NCBI GenBank assembly: GCA_009761415.1
Contig: QUOL01000024.1
Coordinates: 124,001 to 188,000, forward strand
From: Sarcomyxa edulis
Taxonomy: Eukaryota; Basidiomycota; Agaricomycetes; Agaricales; Mycenaceae
Direction of reading: 5' to 3'
Length of the DNA: 64,000 nt
The notes below the pieces were generated by a model. It saw nothing but the letters and a program-made list of their open reading frames with translations, was not told the origin of the DNA and searched no databases. Every line of letters begins with the position of its first letter. The stretch's first letter is position 1. Position numbers and translations under genes: made by a program. This document shows, in pieces, positions 32,905 through 43,890 of the stretch.

Positions 32905-35418
32905 TCAATCAGTCCTAACCTGTCTGACATGATCCCCCCCAAACCTCGTCGCAAACGTGTCAACATGCCTATCAAAATCTTCCACCCGTCTGAAGAACCT
33001 CCCACAACACGCATATACCGGATGTCTTCGTACATGCGCGAGATGGTATCGGAGGTCAGCCAACGAGTTGAGAGGGAGATTACAATAACCGCATGTGAGG
33101 TTTCGTATCATGTCTGTTGTGAACCAGTGTCGGCCGCATATAATGTCTAGCAGAGAAACGAAAACGAGAAGTAAGAAAGTTATGATAGTATAGACACAAC
33201 CTTGAATACGTACCGGGGTCATCCATCCACTCGAGGTCCATAGCAGGCTGGGGCTGGTAGTGATGATGCTGGACATACGGCGGGGGAGCGTGATTCAGAT
33301 TTTGAGGAGCTACGAAGGCTAATCCAGCATGATGCACGATGGGCTGTCTAACAGCCACCACCGCCCCCGCCCTCTCCCGCTGACGTTCCTCCTCCCGCAA
33401 TAACATATCTTCATCCCACAGCTCACATGGCGGATTGCGCAAACATTTTCCCTTGGGCGTGCAGCGAGCTATATGTTCGCGACGTATCAGTTATAGACAC
33501 GTCCAGACTCCAAAATAATAGCAGAATGAGAATGAGAATGGGAACTTTGAACGTACAACCACATTTGAAACAGAAATGTGTTCCACAGGGACACGTTATG
33601 TGGTTACAACCGATGGTGAGTTCCACGATGACCTACAGGCGGGTACGCGTCAGCGTATGTGTCAATGGTAGTATTAAGTCAGTTATGTGACTCACAGAGC
33701 AGTTGGGGCACCGACGCCATTTCTTTGCCTAAGAAAAGACGAGATCTTTGAAGTCGGGACATTTGACTCAATGACATTGGACAAACCTTAGCTAATTCGA
33801 GAAGCAACCTGTCCTCTGGAGAACGCTCGTCAATAGGAAGTGCCTGGAACGAGAGAGGATATTGTCAGCAAAACCACTTGACGACTCTACTCACTCGACA
33901 GATAAAGTGAAATTCGGACATACCTGGAATTCCTCGCAGCTTAGATCTAAAATGTAATCAGATTGGAAGCGAGGGATTCGGCATAGTATGCAGATGCTTA
34001 CTGATATGCCACTGAACTCTACAAGGAATACACATCGATTTATTACACGAAGGACATAGAGCCTGTGGTTGATCAGCGTCTTCGTGAGCCTCCACCATAG
34101 CGGAGCATTTCGGGTTGGGGCAGTATAGACGAGGAGTAGAATCGAGTATTTTTTGATGATACTGCCAACAATCGCGGTGTAAGTGAGAATTGGTCAAAAC
34201 TTCGCAAGGCTTCAAATTAGGAGTCTGAGACACGCGACGCGACTTACCCATAACACCATAAACTTTTCATCCAAAATCTTCTCAGCGACAGCATCTGTAA
34301 TTCCTTCAACCCAATCGGTGAGGGAACATTCGGGGCACCTGATGGGGAATACGACTCGCGCTGGTTTGCCTTGACCGTCTCCCTCGGGATCTAGTTTACT
34401 CTTGATGTAAGACGAAAGACAGGAAATGCAATACGCGTGCGAGTGGGGACACGGTAGACGAAGTCCAAAAGGCAGTCGATTAGAGGAGTTGGCGGATTGA
34501 GAAGCGACGAGGGGGGAATGGGTGATTTGGAAGGGTTCGAGACAGATTCCGCAAGTAGGATATATATGGGACGACTCAGGTCCGAGGTCAACATCCATGG
34601 GCTCGAGTTTAGGCTCGAGTTTGATTTCGGTCTTGATATCAGTCTTGACTGTTTGAACACAGAGTTTATGTGAGGACTGAACAATTCTTCGAAGAATGGT
34701 TGCATACCTCCGATCTCATTGCCATTGCCATCCAAACGCATACGCTTCCTAGCTCCATCAATTTGCCTAGCCTTGCCTTTACCCAGGATAGGATCCACAT
34801 CTTCATTTTTGATGTTATGTTTCCCTTTCCCTTTGTCGTTCGGATCAAAAGCCTGAGATGAATATTTATAGGGGTAGTGGAATCAAAAGCAGCGACGAAT
34901 ACTCACCATGATATCCTCAACAGCATTCTTTCCTAGCAACCTATGGTGGTGTGAGATGAGCGTACAGCCAGGTGTTGCGATAGAAAACCGCTGATTTACC
35001 TGTCCGCATCCATGGTTCGGTCAACATCCATACCTTGTTCGTCGACAGCCTGCAACCGTCTTGCAAATTCTGCGTCAAGCATGAGTTTTTTCTCAGCAGC
35101 AGCGACCGTCTGCGCATATTGTAGATCGGCAATGTTGGCCCCTGCACTGAGTTGAAGAGACTGAGCATACGCGGCATCACTACTGACACGCGCATCTGCT
35201 GCATAGATCTGGAATGCGATATCGCCGTCTGATGGGGGTATAGAGGACGAGGTCAAGTTAGAAAACTTGGGGATACGGCCTTTGGAACGCGCAGAGATAG
35301 CGATAACTTGATCAAGCTGCAGTTTTTCCGCTTCCTTGGCCGATGAGAGCAAGAGTAAATCTTCTTCTAAGAGTTGGGATATCAAGAGCTCGCTGAGGAC
35401 ATCGGCAGAGGTAGCCAT
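32905..35418 (-). CDS. RBR (RING-IBR-RING) E3 ubiquitin ligase 1, with C-terminal C2H2-like finger
   Basis: The start is 35418 (MATSADVLSELLISQLLEED). N-terminal: helical and acidic segments with an EFARRLQ motif, then a lysine-rich linker. RING1 is CGICLEPFQ...CPHSHAYCISC...CPEC. The IBR is YCPNPKCSAMV...CPSCNKSMCIPCRVQWH. RING2 is WRRCPNCSVIVELTIGCNHI followed by TCPCGTHFCFKCG, in which the GCNHxxC segment holds the catalytic cysteine that forms the ubiquitin thioester. After an intron at 33225-33160 the last exon adds TCGYCNLPLNSLADLRYHLA and VYACCGRFFRRVEDFDRHVD. The first is a C2H2-like finger and the second looks half-degenerate. This extra module is absent from the other two RBR copies. 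RBR ligases transfer ubiquitin by a RING/HECT hybrid route. Substrates unknown. Confidence 0.87.
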
Positions 35419-35536
35419 CTGGTTGTCCTATCGAAGATGTTGGTCAAGAGTCAAGATACGTGATAGTCCTTCGAACTTCGAAGGAAGAATGTGAAATACA
35501 GATTAGCCTGGCGAGGGGTACTGACGCGTGACTTAT

Positions 35537-35548
35537 ACGCGTCGCGTC
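35537..35548. promoter_or_regulatory. ACGCGTCGCGTC upstream of RBR 1
   Basis: The same 12-mer as in the kinase-like promoters, about 120 bases before the RBR 1 start codon. A second ACGCGT (35524-35529) and further cgcgtc repeats lie within 40 bases. Confidence 0.55.
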
Positions 35549-35741
35549 TCTCGCGTCTCTCGAGATCTAAATACATACTAACTGTCGTCCCACCATCCGG
35601 AAAGGTGCAGACACGATACGAGTCTTTCTCACTGCAAGTCAATCATACATTTGCCTTCTGGAAATAATGTTCAACACCGCGAACCTACGTTGTTGCAACA
35701 GACCAAAATTCAGTACTTTTCTACTTCTAATGATGTCTAGT

Positions 35742-36038
35742 TCACTCGAGTTTATACAGATGCATTTCTACCACAGTCTTGCGTAGCTCTCTACCCTTCG
35801 CGTCCATTATCATGGTCGAAGTCAGTGGAGCACGATAGTCATCCAGGGACGGGGGTAAATCACACCACTCTGGGTCTGGGCTATCCGCCGTCAGGGAAGC
35901 AGGAGAGATGATTGGAATGAGATCCATAGGAATGCTTCTAGTCGCAGGGCATATGCTCGAGTGTCTGAGCTCGTACAGAGGGGTCACAACTGGATATTCG
36001 GATGCCAATAGCGATACAGAATCGGAGATGAGCGACAT
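35742..36038 (-). CDS. Hypothetical small protein (98 residues), doubtful
   Basis: An open frame from ATG at 36038 (MSLISDSVSLLASEYPVVTP) to the stop at 35742. The composition is ordinary for a protein, with a short proline-rich middle (WCDLPPSLDDY). I see no family, signal peptide or membrane segment. It could be an exon of a larger minus-strand gene or chance. The remaining 320 bases to the RBR 1 start carry that gene's promoter. Confidence 0.25.
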   Translation of the reverse strand: MSLISDSVSLLASEYPVVTPLYELRHSSICPATRSIPMDLIPIISPASLTADSPDPEWCDLPPSLDDYRAPLTSTMIMDAKGRELRKTVVEMHLYKLE

Positions 36039-37091
36039 GCTGGGTGTGCATATAGAAGGCCTACCCGTCTAACAATCAATCTATAGTCAGCAAAGTGAGC
36101 ATGTAACACTCATAGAGGGCAGGGGAGCCACATATACAAGCAACACCACAATCAAATTTGAGCTCGATCAAACACGGTGGTTTTCGACAAATTTTCGACG
36201 AGTAAGTATAGGGCACAGTTCTGGCACGAGTATGGCTGCAGTTCTTGAGATATCTTTACATAGACGATGACAGAATCCGAGACGCGACCTGAGGAGGTTG
36301 ACCGTCAAATGTTCGTCAATCCGCGAGTGGTTGTCGAGAAGAAAAGTTGAGCGCTTGAGCCAAGCCGAAGTTCGGCTTGATTTCGATATTCCCACCGGTC
36401 ATCCCGGATTTGATCTCAAACTTGCTCTCGACGATCCTCTTGTCTATTTTCTATCCTCTTAGATGGTCGTAACACTCTAGAACTACTTCTTAGAGAGGCA
36501 AGATACGCGCCAGCGCCATCGTTTCGTGTTTCACATTTTGTCAGTCCTTCATCTATGGCGATTGATTTGACGGTCTGTCCGCAACTAATTATGCATCTAT
36601 CTATCCAGGATCATTAGCTCACTCAGTCCCAACCCGAACTGTTCATGAGCCTGTCCGGTAAGTATGCACAGATTTCTCATCCTCAATTCATGAGGGTCAA
36701 TTCCCCGACGAACGAGCGAGAGACCTTTTATATTCTTCATTAACGCCTGGTATAACGCCCAGATCCTCAGGTCTCCAATGAGCGCCTGCGGATTTGTGGC
36801 TTCTAGTCATACTCTGGGTCCTTGATGTATCCCCCGTAACTCCAATAACTTACGTGAACACAGTCTGATACCCCGATCACCTCGGGACGGCATCTGCAAA
36901 CCCATTCTCAGTTCCAGCCAATCGCCACGGATTCTCGTGCTACTAGTAGATGGACGTGGGTAGTGCGAGGTATGTATGACTTTGTTGGTCAATGCGTGCG
37001 TGATGGGATGCCATATATCCTCTTAAGCCCCAGTCAATCCCCGACTTGTACACACCTTCTAAACCTAACTAATGAATAGAACGCCTCGGCG
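36039..37091. other. Intergenic, nothing recognised
   Basis: About 1 kb with only short ORFs on both strands and no family resemblance. The plus-strand membrane-protein gene starts at its right end. Confidence 0.4.
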
Positions 37092-38781
37092 ATGGTGTCT
37101 CAGATCGTGATCGCATACAGTGCGCAAGTCTCTTTTCGTATATACTCATGCAGTTGTACCTTTGACCACGTCCCATCTCTACTTTCTTGGCCTTTGGGCC
37201 CTAAGAATGGCCTTTTTGCTGACGAGCCCTAGCCATGCATTGCAGATCCTTTCGCGTTCCCTAAGCCCGTACGCGCTTCTCAAGATATCGCAATCCAACA
37301 GTCGGGCAGGAGGTCTGTATTTCTTTTCTTGAGATTTGGTATCAAACTAATTCTTCACAGTCTCTGCGACGGTGTTTTTACTCTGGGATACTCGTAAGTC
37401 AGCCTCAAAAGCATGAAAATTACCACCCCAGCTCAGCCCCTCTAGTCATCAACTTTTCGGATGAAGTCGAATATATCTGGCAGTCCGTAACATCTTGTCT
37501 TTCTCAACTACATTGCCCTAGGCTTATATCTCATTTCATAGAGGCCCGAACACTTGGATAAAATACATGTACATTTTCATCAGACACGTCCCACTTTTGG
37601 CTCAAATGTAAGCCTGCTCAAAACGATACTGCTGCCAATCATATCGTACTGACGATCCTGAATTCCCAGAGCTTTGGTGACGATAATCACCAGTAATTCA
37701 ACTAATGTCCACTTCTCCAAGAACGGCTGCAGAGCTTGGATCATATTCGAGGCGTCCGTAATAGAAGCCACTATCTTAGCTGTAGAACTTGTACTCGTAA
37801 TTCGTGGTATGTCGCATCCTGTCGAGATCACGATATTATATTGACGATTATCCTAGTTTATGCCCTATACAGCAGAAATAGGACCATCCTTTGCATTCTG
37901 TCCGTCTTATTTCTTGCGGAGGTCGCCTCTATGTTGATGTCGATCGCCAAAACCATCCCGGAATTCGAGTTTACGGCACAATGTTTGACTATTACCGCTC
38001 CCTCTATCTTTATGGCTTGTTGGTATGCATCATATCGTTCCCATACTGTCCCCTTCTCCCTGCTGAATCCATACTTGCTTGCTAGGATCTCGTCATTAGC
38101 CTTTGAGAGCATATTGTTCATCCTCACTTTGATCCAATTCTTCCGTGTCGTACATCGAGGCATAGGCGAGCAGACTATCCTCTTTGTCATCGTCAGAGAT
38201 GGTACATGGGCGTTTGCTCTGATATTTGGTGCGTCTGCTCGTATAACGCAGTCCGATAGCAAACTCGTAAACCGACTCCTACACGATCACAGGAATCTTC
38301 CTCGTGAACACTTTGATGTATCAACTTGATACTCCATTCGCAGGAACATGCTACGCGTAAGTCCGTTGATCTTTCAATCTCAAGTACATCCATGTACGCA
38401 AACCTAATCTCCAGCTGGGCATTGTCAATCATGTCTTTTGCCGTGAGTCCCATCCTGTCTTCTTTTATGTCTCGTTTTTGACCGAGGAGTTCCCTGTCAG
38501 GGATCGCACGTCCTTCTAAACCTCAGAAAACTCGGCACCACTCCACACCTCCCTTCCACTTTCGAAACATCGCGTTCTTATTTTTCCACAAATCCTGATA
38601 TGAAATTTGGAACTGCCGGAAGTTCATCCAATCGAATACAAGACACAGGTGAGTTCTGTCCTGGTCTATATACTTGCTTTGCATTCGACGTTGATCGTTT
38701 TGAGCAGTTACGAATGTGACGGGCGCAGATATCGAAGAAATCCCAATGGAGGACATACCCCCGCGCTCAGATGCGCCATGA
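37092..38781 (+). CDS. Seven-helix membrane protein, DUF6533-like
   Basis: Many short exons. The start is uncertain (ATG at 37092 or a nearby site). Recognisable pieces in order are SATVFLLWDT, APLVINFSDEVEYIWQS (the DUF6533 hallmark ...D.. L.FxxEVxxIW), GPNTWIKYMYIFIRHVPLL, NGCRAWIIFEASVIEATILA, VYALYSRNRTILCILSVLFL (the RVYALY.RNR loop), FTAQCLTITAPSIFMACW, a fifth to seventh helix region, then NSYTITGIFLVNTLMYQL. The end is a cytosolic tail with GSHVLLNLRK and IEEIPMEDIPPRSDAP. All frames join through intron removal. The family is large and specific to Agaricomycetes. Its function is not established. A receptor-like role is a guess from topology. Confidence 0.72.
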
Positions 38782-39083
38782 CTCATTCATGACAATACCT
38801 TGACGCTCTGTACTTTTAGGCTCCCCTCAATGCCTGTATTAACTATGCTGATATTGTAAATTTGACCTCAAATATCTCCCTCTCCGAGAGATAGAACAAG
38901 GTGGCATGCAGAGGTTGCACAACCTTGACTTCGGTTCCCGATAATTGCAGTCATTTGCTGTCATTCGTAGTCATAAACCTCTCATGCAGAGCTCATATCT
39001 CCAAGATGTTAAGAAATATCCATTAGAGTGCGGATCCACCAGCAATCTAACCTAGTCCTACTAGCTCCCACCACGTCTCAAAG

Positions 39084-40507
39084 CTACGCAACCGGCTTCT
39101 TGTCGTCGGGACACACAGCACTGATGCTAAGACGCCGACCGCAACTGCCAACCTCAGCAGCAAACGGCACAGGGACAGGAGCGCCCCCGAACTCGCTTGC
39201 CAGGCGTAAATCCCTGCAGAACTCCTGCAACCTCTTGGCCGCCTCTACTCGCTCTGAGCTATCTTCCGATGATGAGTCCGCATCAATGTTCGCAGCGACG
39301 GAAACATCGATTCGTGTGAGCTTTTTGTAGAACTCGGGACCACGCTCGACACGGAGACTGAGGAACTCTTCCAGGGCACTGCACACGTCTACGACGTCAT
39401 CTTCGTAGCACTGCATCGATAGTCTTTCGATGGGAGATCCAGCCAATGTAGTGATGGTGTCAACTACGCTGTCGACAGGGAAGAATGGAGTGATGTGGAG
39501 TTTGCGAAGGCGCTGGAGAGGGGTGACGGAAGGTTTGGCAAACATGGTGTCGGAGACTGCGGTAGTGAGGGAGAATTCATCGACAGTGGGCCCGACGGCT
39601 GCCATGATACGCTCGGTGCATACTCGGTTGAAGTCCTCGTTTTCGTGGTAACAGCTGCCCAGATCGAGCACTTCGAGGTGGCACGCTACGGGTGTCGTTG
39701 CCCATCTTCGGTCGCCGAGATGGGTGTCGCGGATGATGAGCTTTCGAAGGGAGGGTATACGGAGGAGAGATGGAAGGCATAGGTCTGAGCCCAGAACGGG
39801 GTGAGCGGGTATATCTGAGTCGCCTGCGACTAGGGGTATATAAGGGTATACGCCAACGAGTTCTGGAGCGTGCATTTGCGATCGTGAAATTCGATCCAAC
39901 GATAATTGCTCAAGCCCTGGAATAGAAGCAGCCATGTAGACCACCAATCTTTCGCTTCTGCAAGGAGGTCAGAAAAATAAGTTATGATTTTGAATGACAT
40001 CGGGACTTACATGGGCATTTTCTCCTCTTCGCCCCAATTACTGACGGAGAGTTGCTTCAAGTTCGTGAGATGGGAGAAATATGGGAGGACTGCCTTGTCC
40101 AGAGACCCAGCCAATCGCAAAGTGAGTTTCTCAAGACCGAGGCAGGCACTGAGTAAAGTGGTCACGCTGGCAGTTCGTGAATGGATGCCATCGTGATCGT
40201 CGGCGCACTGGGTGCATATGTTCAAGTCTTGAATATAACGATAATATCCGTTGGGAACGTTCTGGAGAAAGCCTTTTAGAGCGTGGTAAGTATCGAGTTT
40301 GACGGTCTGATAAGGATCAGGTCAGTTTCCTATCCAAGAAATCTTTTTCTGTGAACCTACTCTGAATATCGCTGGCACACACAATGCATAGCTGCCTTGG
40401 TCGACTTTCGAAAGAACCTTTACATCATCGATGTCAAGGATATCGACCACAGCGAGTTTCATCTCTGTAGGAAGCGAAGCCCATGGACTGGTAGTGATAG
40501 CGCTCAT
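39084..40507 (-). CDS. F-box/LRR-like protein
   Basis: Three exons, about 40507-40362, 40306-40013 and 39960-39084. The N-terminus SPWASLPTEMKLAVVDILDI followed by VKVLSKVDQGSYALCVPAIF is a fungal F-box-like motif (LP.E....I...L.......L..V.......P.LF). The rest shows irregular leucine-rich repeats: LLSACLGLEKLTLRLAG, LTNLKQLSVS, IPSLRKLIIRDTHLGD, LEVLDLGSCY, LRKLHITPF. Such proteins are usually substrate receptors of SCF ubiquitin ligases. Hundreds of paralogues occur in mushroom genomes. This fits the ubiquitin theme of the neighbourhood but does not prove a link. The C-terminus (GRRLSISAVCPDDKKPVA) is unremarkable. Confidence 0.72.
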
Positions 40508-43388
40508 GTTGGAGAAGGTTGTTGGGACGATAGAAGGAAGAGACTTTGAGGCACTTTAAGGGATGCGTTAGATGAAAAAGACATCGGTTATTTGAAGGTC
40601 CACAGGGTAGGTAGCACATTGTTGATCTGCTCCGAAGTCTTCGACCTCCACCTTCGTCGGGTAAGTTGAGGCACTTTTTCGGTCTCCAATTAACCTGCGA
40701 GGGGATAAAAATAAACAAGCTAAGTTCAGACTAGTTCCTGCGATCCTGATGTCGAGCTTTCGAGGCTGTCAATTCCTGTGCATCTGCAGGTCTTCGGGTA
40801 AGTGGTGGTACGACCGCAAACGGTCGTCCGACGAAACACTCAACCGTCACTCTTCCATCAACCACCATCATCTTTGCGATTTACCACTTAGATGGTTGCT
40901 ACTTTCGAGCTTCTCTACTTCGGTCATCGCCCACTTGCCTCCGAGGGGTCTCCTCCACCATCTCCGGGTGCCCTCAGAGATAAAATGTACAGCTCATACG
41001 GCTCTATTCTCGCAGTCGGTCGTCTATAAGGCGCTCCTAGAAAGCATAGCTCCGGACTTGACGGATAACCTGGTCGACAGTTCGTATGTTGCGGTTTGCT
41101 AGCAACTTCGAAGTGGCTTTGCACAACTTTTTGCGGAACGGCATAGCTTTGAACACTACAGAACCTAAACGGATATTGAGCACTTCCGGACTACTACGGA
41201 CCACCACTATACCAGTGCTTCCTGTTTTCATTTGTGTTCGGGAGGACCTCCGGGCTCGAAGGCGTCTCTTTGCTGAATCTTATCGTTTCGACGAAAGTCA
41301 TCATGATAAACACGATGGCCATCACCATATACCATTCACCTCATCACGGGCTTTTCTCTAGCCCTTTGTGAATAAGCACCTGGCCCATACAACAGTGCTT
41401 TCTGTTTCCGATGCTTTGCGGACAATCTCCTATAGGTGCTGTCTTCGGTGTTCTGTCAAACTTGGATCCATAGTCATCAAATACAACGTTTGCACATTGA
41501 CGGGGTCATAATCACATCCCTATTCCATACTCAGTTTCGGAGGTACCGGTACGTGCCTTTCATGATGCCAACTTTTCTCGAGGTGTTAATTACCGACGAC
41601 TTCGGAAAACAATACATGGTTGCCCGGCGCGTTCTGCAAAGCACCCACTTTGACTCTGACTGCTGCACTCAAAGAACACACCTGCTGCGGTCGTGTCGTC
41701 GAGAGTATACTCTATCACTCACTGATCTTTTGTCCCTCAACTCCCTACGACTCCCCCATCTTTGCTCCGTGTGAAACGGATACGATATCCCGATCAATGT
41801 ATTTGGACGCAAGTTGTCCTCCTGGCTCTTGTCCAGGTTCCATTTTCTCTCCCATCACCGCAGCATACTTGCTGGCTTCGATGTCAGGGGAAGCCCGAGC
41901 TTAGGCCGAACAAGGGAATGTCTTCATCACGATCCACAACTACGAACAGCGCCGGAGTGTAAAGTACCATGTGCGCCCTATACCTATTATACTGACAGCG
42001 TTGTGACGTTTTGCGTCCGTGTCTTATTTGCCCTGTGAACTCGCTCACGCGCTTGTCAGCGACATCAGTTCGTGTATTTTTATGCAAACATACACCTTGT
42101 GCTCTGATCACAACCTCGCGCTTTTGAGAGACTAACATGATACTTGATCATGACAGCCACTGAGACTCCAGTATGGTCTCTGCTGATGACATCTAGTTTA
42201 GGAGACTAACAGTTCCCTTCAGCGGATTAATATCATGGTCCCGTTGGCCTCGGAAACCCGAAACCGCCCCTCATATATACTTTCCAATCATCAAATTCTT
42301 CACCTAGCAGTATTCGACGCTTTGGATCATTCGCTGGCAGCAGCTTCAGAAGAAGATCGTCGATTGCACCCGGTCTAACCAAGCGCACAGAACATGTTTC
42401 TACAGTAGCACGCACATGATTATTCAAATATTGATGCAAAGACGCACAGCCTCCGTCCACCTCCATTGATCTCGATGTATGAGTAACTTGAACGCCGGGT
42501 AAATGATCGGTTTAGATACTCACCGTGGCATCGTCCCGAGGCTACCGTTCACCATGGAACGAGGCTCACGGAGTTGCACTCTCGGCGTTGGCGGACCTTC
42601 TGTTGAGGATCGAACACTAACATATGCACAACCTGTCTTCCAGTCAACTCAAGGATTTGATGCGCCCTCCAAAGCCTTACGCTACTGCATATTTGAATGG
42701 AAGATGTTGTAAGCCTCCGTTCATTACTGAGTAATGTACTCGGATTGAACGCGTATGCCCCACGGCACTGGCAAAGGGAGGAGATCAATTCGACTGAGTC
42801 GATTGTAACGTTAGACTTGAGCAATGAGACCAGAAATAGTGTGTCAATGTCGAGCTTGCCGACATTCGCCACGGTCAACGATGAAACACCATGGCCGAAA
42901 CTGGTCTGACACTGTCATGCCACGCCAACCCTTACCCTAGTTGCAAATGCTCTAACGGGACGGAGCAAGTGGGCCTCCCTGGAAGAGGCTAGAGTGGTAG
43001 TGCCAAATGTAAGTCGGTCTTGAGAGAAGGACGGGTCTGGCAAAGAGTAACGCCACTCCCGTTACCGCGGCCGGTAAACGGCAGGGCTCATAGTGCATTC
43101 ATACATATTCCAGACGTCGGAGCGCCGAGCGCTGGTGGTTTCAACGGATCCAGAATATATTGCAGGAAATACGGAATCCGTCGGCTTCCACAGGGTAGTG
43201 AGAAATCTTTCACTTGACCGTCAGCATGTCGGTGGGACCAATGGGGGCGTCTTGGAGTCACTGCAACCAGACTTCAACTGCAACTTGCAGTGGCTCCGCG
43301 CAGTCTGGAATAACAAAAGTTAGTAAGCTCAACAGCCTAAAATCTACTGCAGTTGCTTACGAGCTTGTTAGTAAATCATGACGAGTCA
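40508..43388. other. Unresolved accessory stretch, no confident gene
   Basis: The first 200 bases are the F-box gene promoter. Several ORFs of 70-117 residues occur on both strands (40749-41102 +, 41620-41904 +, 42233-42466 -, 42549-42878 -). They overlap each other, lack family motifs and have no good splice partners. The ORF at 42233-42466 ends a frame containing DDLLLKLLPANDPKRR, faintly like the end of a kinase domain. The region may hold decayed genes. Confidence 0.35.
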
Positions 43389-43727
43389 TTAGCACTGAGT
43401 ACTGATCAGTGGAGAGTCCTGACCTGAATGGAAAGCTGTAATGCTGATGGCAAATTCGAGACAGCATAGGGAAGTTACGCACTCGATTGTCATGCGGCTG
43501 TCGGGCGTATCTCCGGGAAGACCAACCATATCCTTTGCGTCGAAGGCATAATCAGCAATCCTTGAAGAGCATCCGAATGTGTGCTCAACATGATGAGACT
43601 CATGAAGGAAGACGAGAGACCCTGGCGAAAATCGCTCGGATCCATACGCACATTGCCTTAATGGGATAGTTTGATCAGGTGACCGTACGCGTACACGCTT
43701 AGCGTCAACCCAACGATAACATAGCAT
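43389..43727 (-). CDS. Possible remnant or exon of an M35-like metallopeptidase
   Basis: This frame contains FSPGSLVFLHESHHVEHTFG followed by IADYAFDAKDM. In secreted deuterolysin/aspzincin (M35) peptidases of basidiomycetes the corresponding text is G-L-V-HE-x-x-H followed by DxxYG. Here HESHH would supply the two zinc histidines and the Glu, and DYAF the third ligand. The upstream and downstream exons are not evident, so it may be a decayed copy. The resemblance is short and could be accidental. Confidence 0.25.
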   Translation of the reverse strand: MLCYRWVDAKRVRVRSPDQTIPLRQCAYGSERFSPGSLVFLHESHHVEHTFGCSSRIADYAFDAKDMVGLPGDTPDSRMTIECVTSLCCLEFAISITAFHSGQDSPLISTQC

Positions 43728-43890
43728 GGCATATATTTGAGCATTTCATATACATATGCATAATGAATATCATAGAATATTTATCTGGGCATGCATGAGC
43801 AAAATACGATTCGACATGACCAAGATCACTCACCAATAAAACGTCTACCCGCTCATGCACATAATAGATGGTGAGGACGCATAGCACTGT

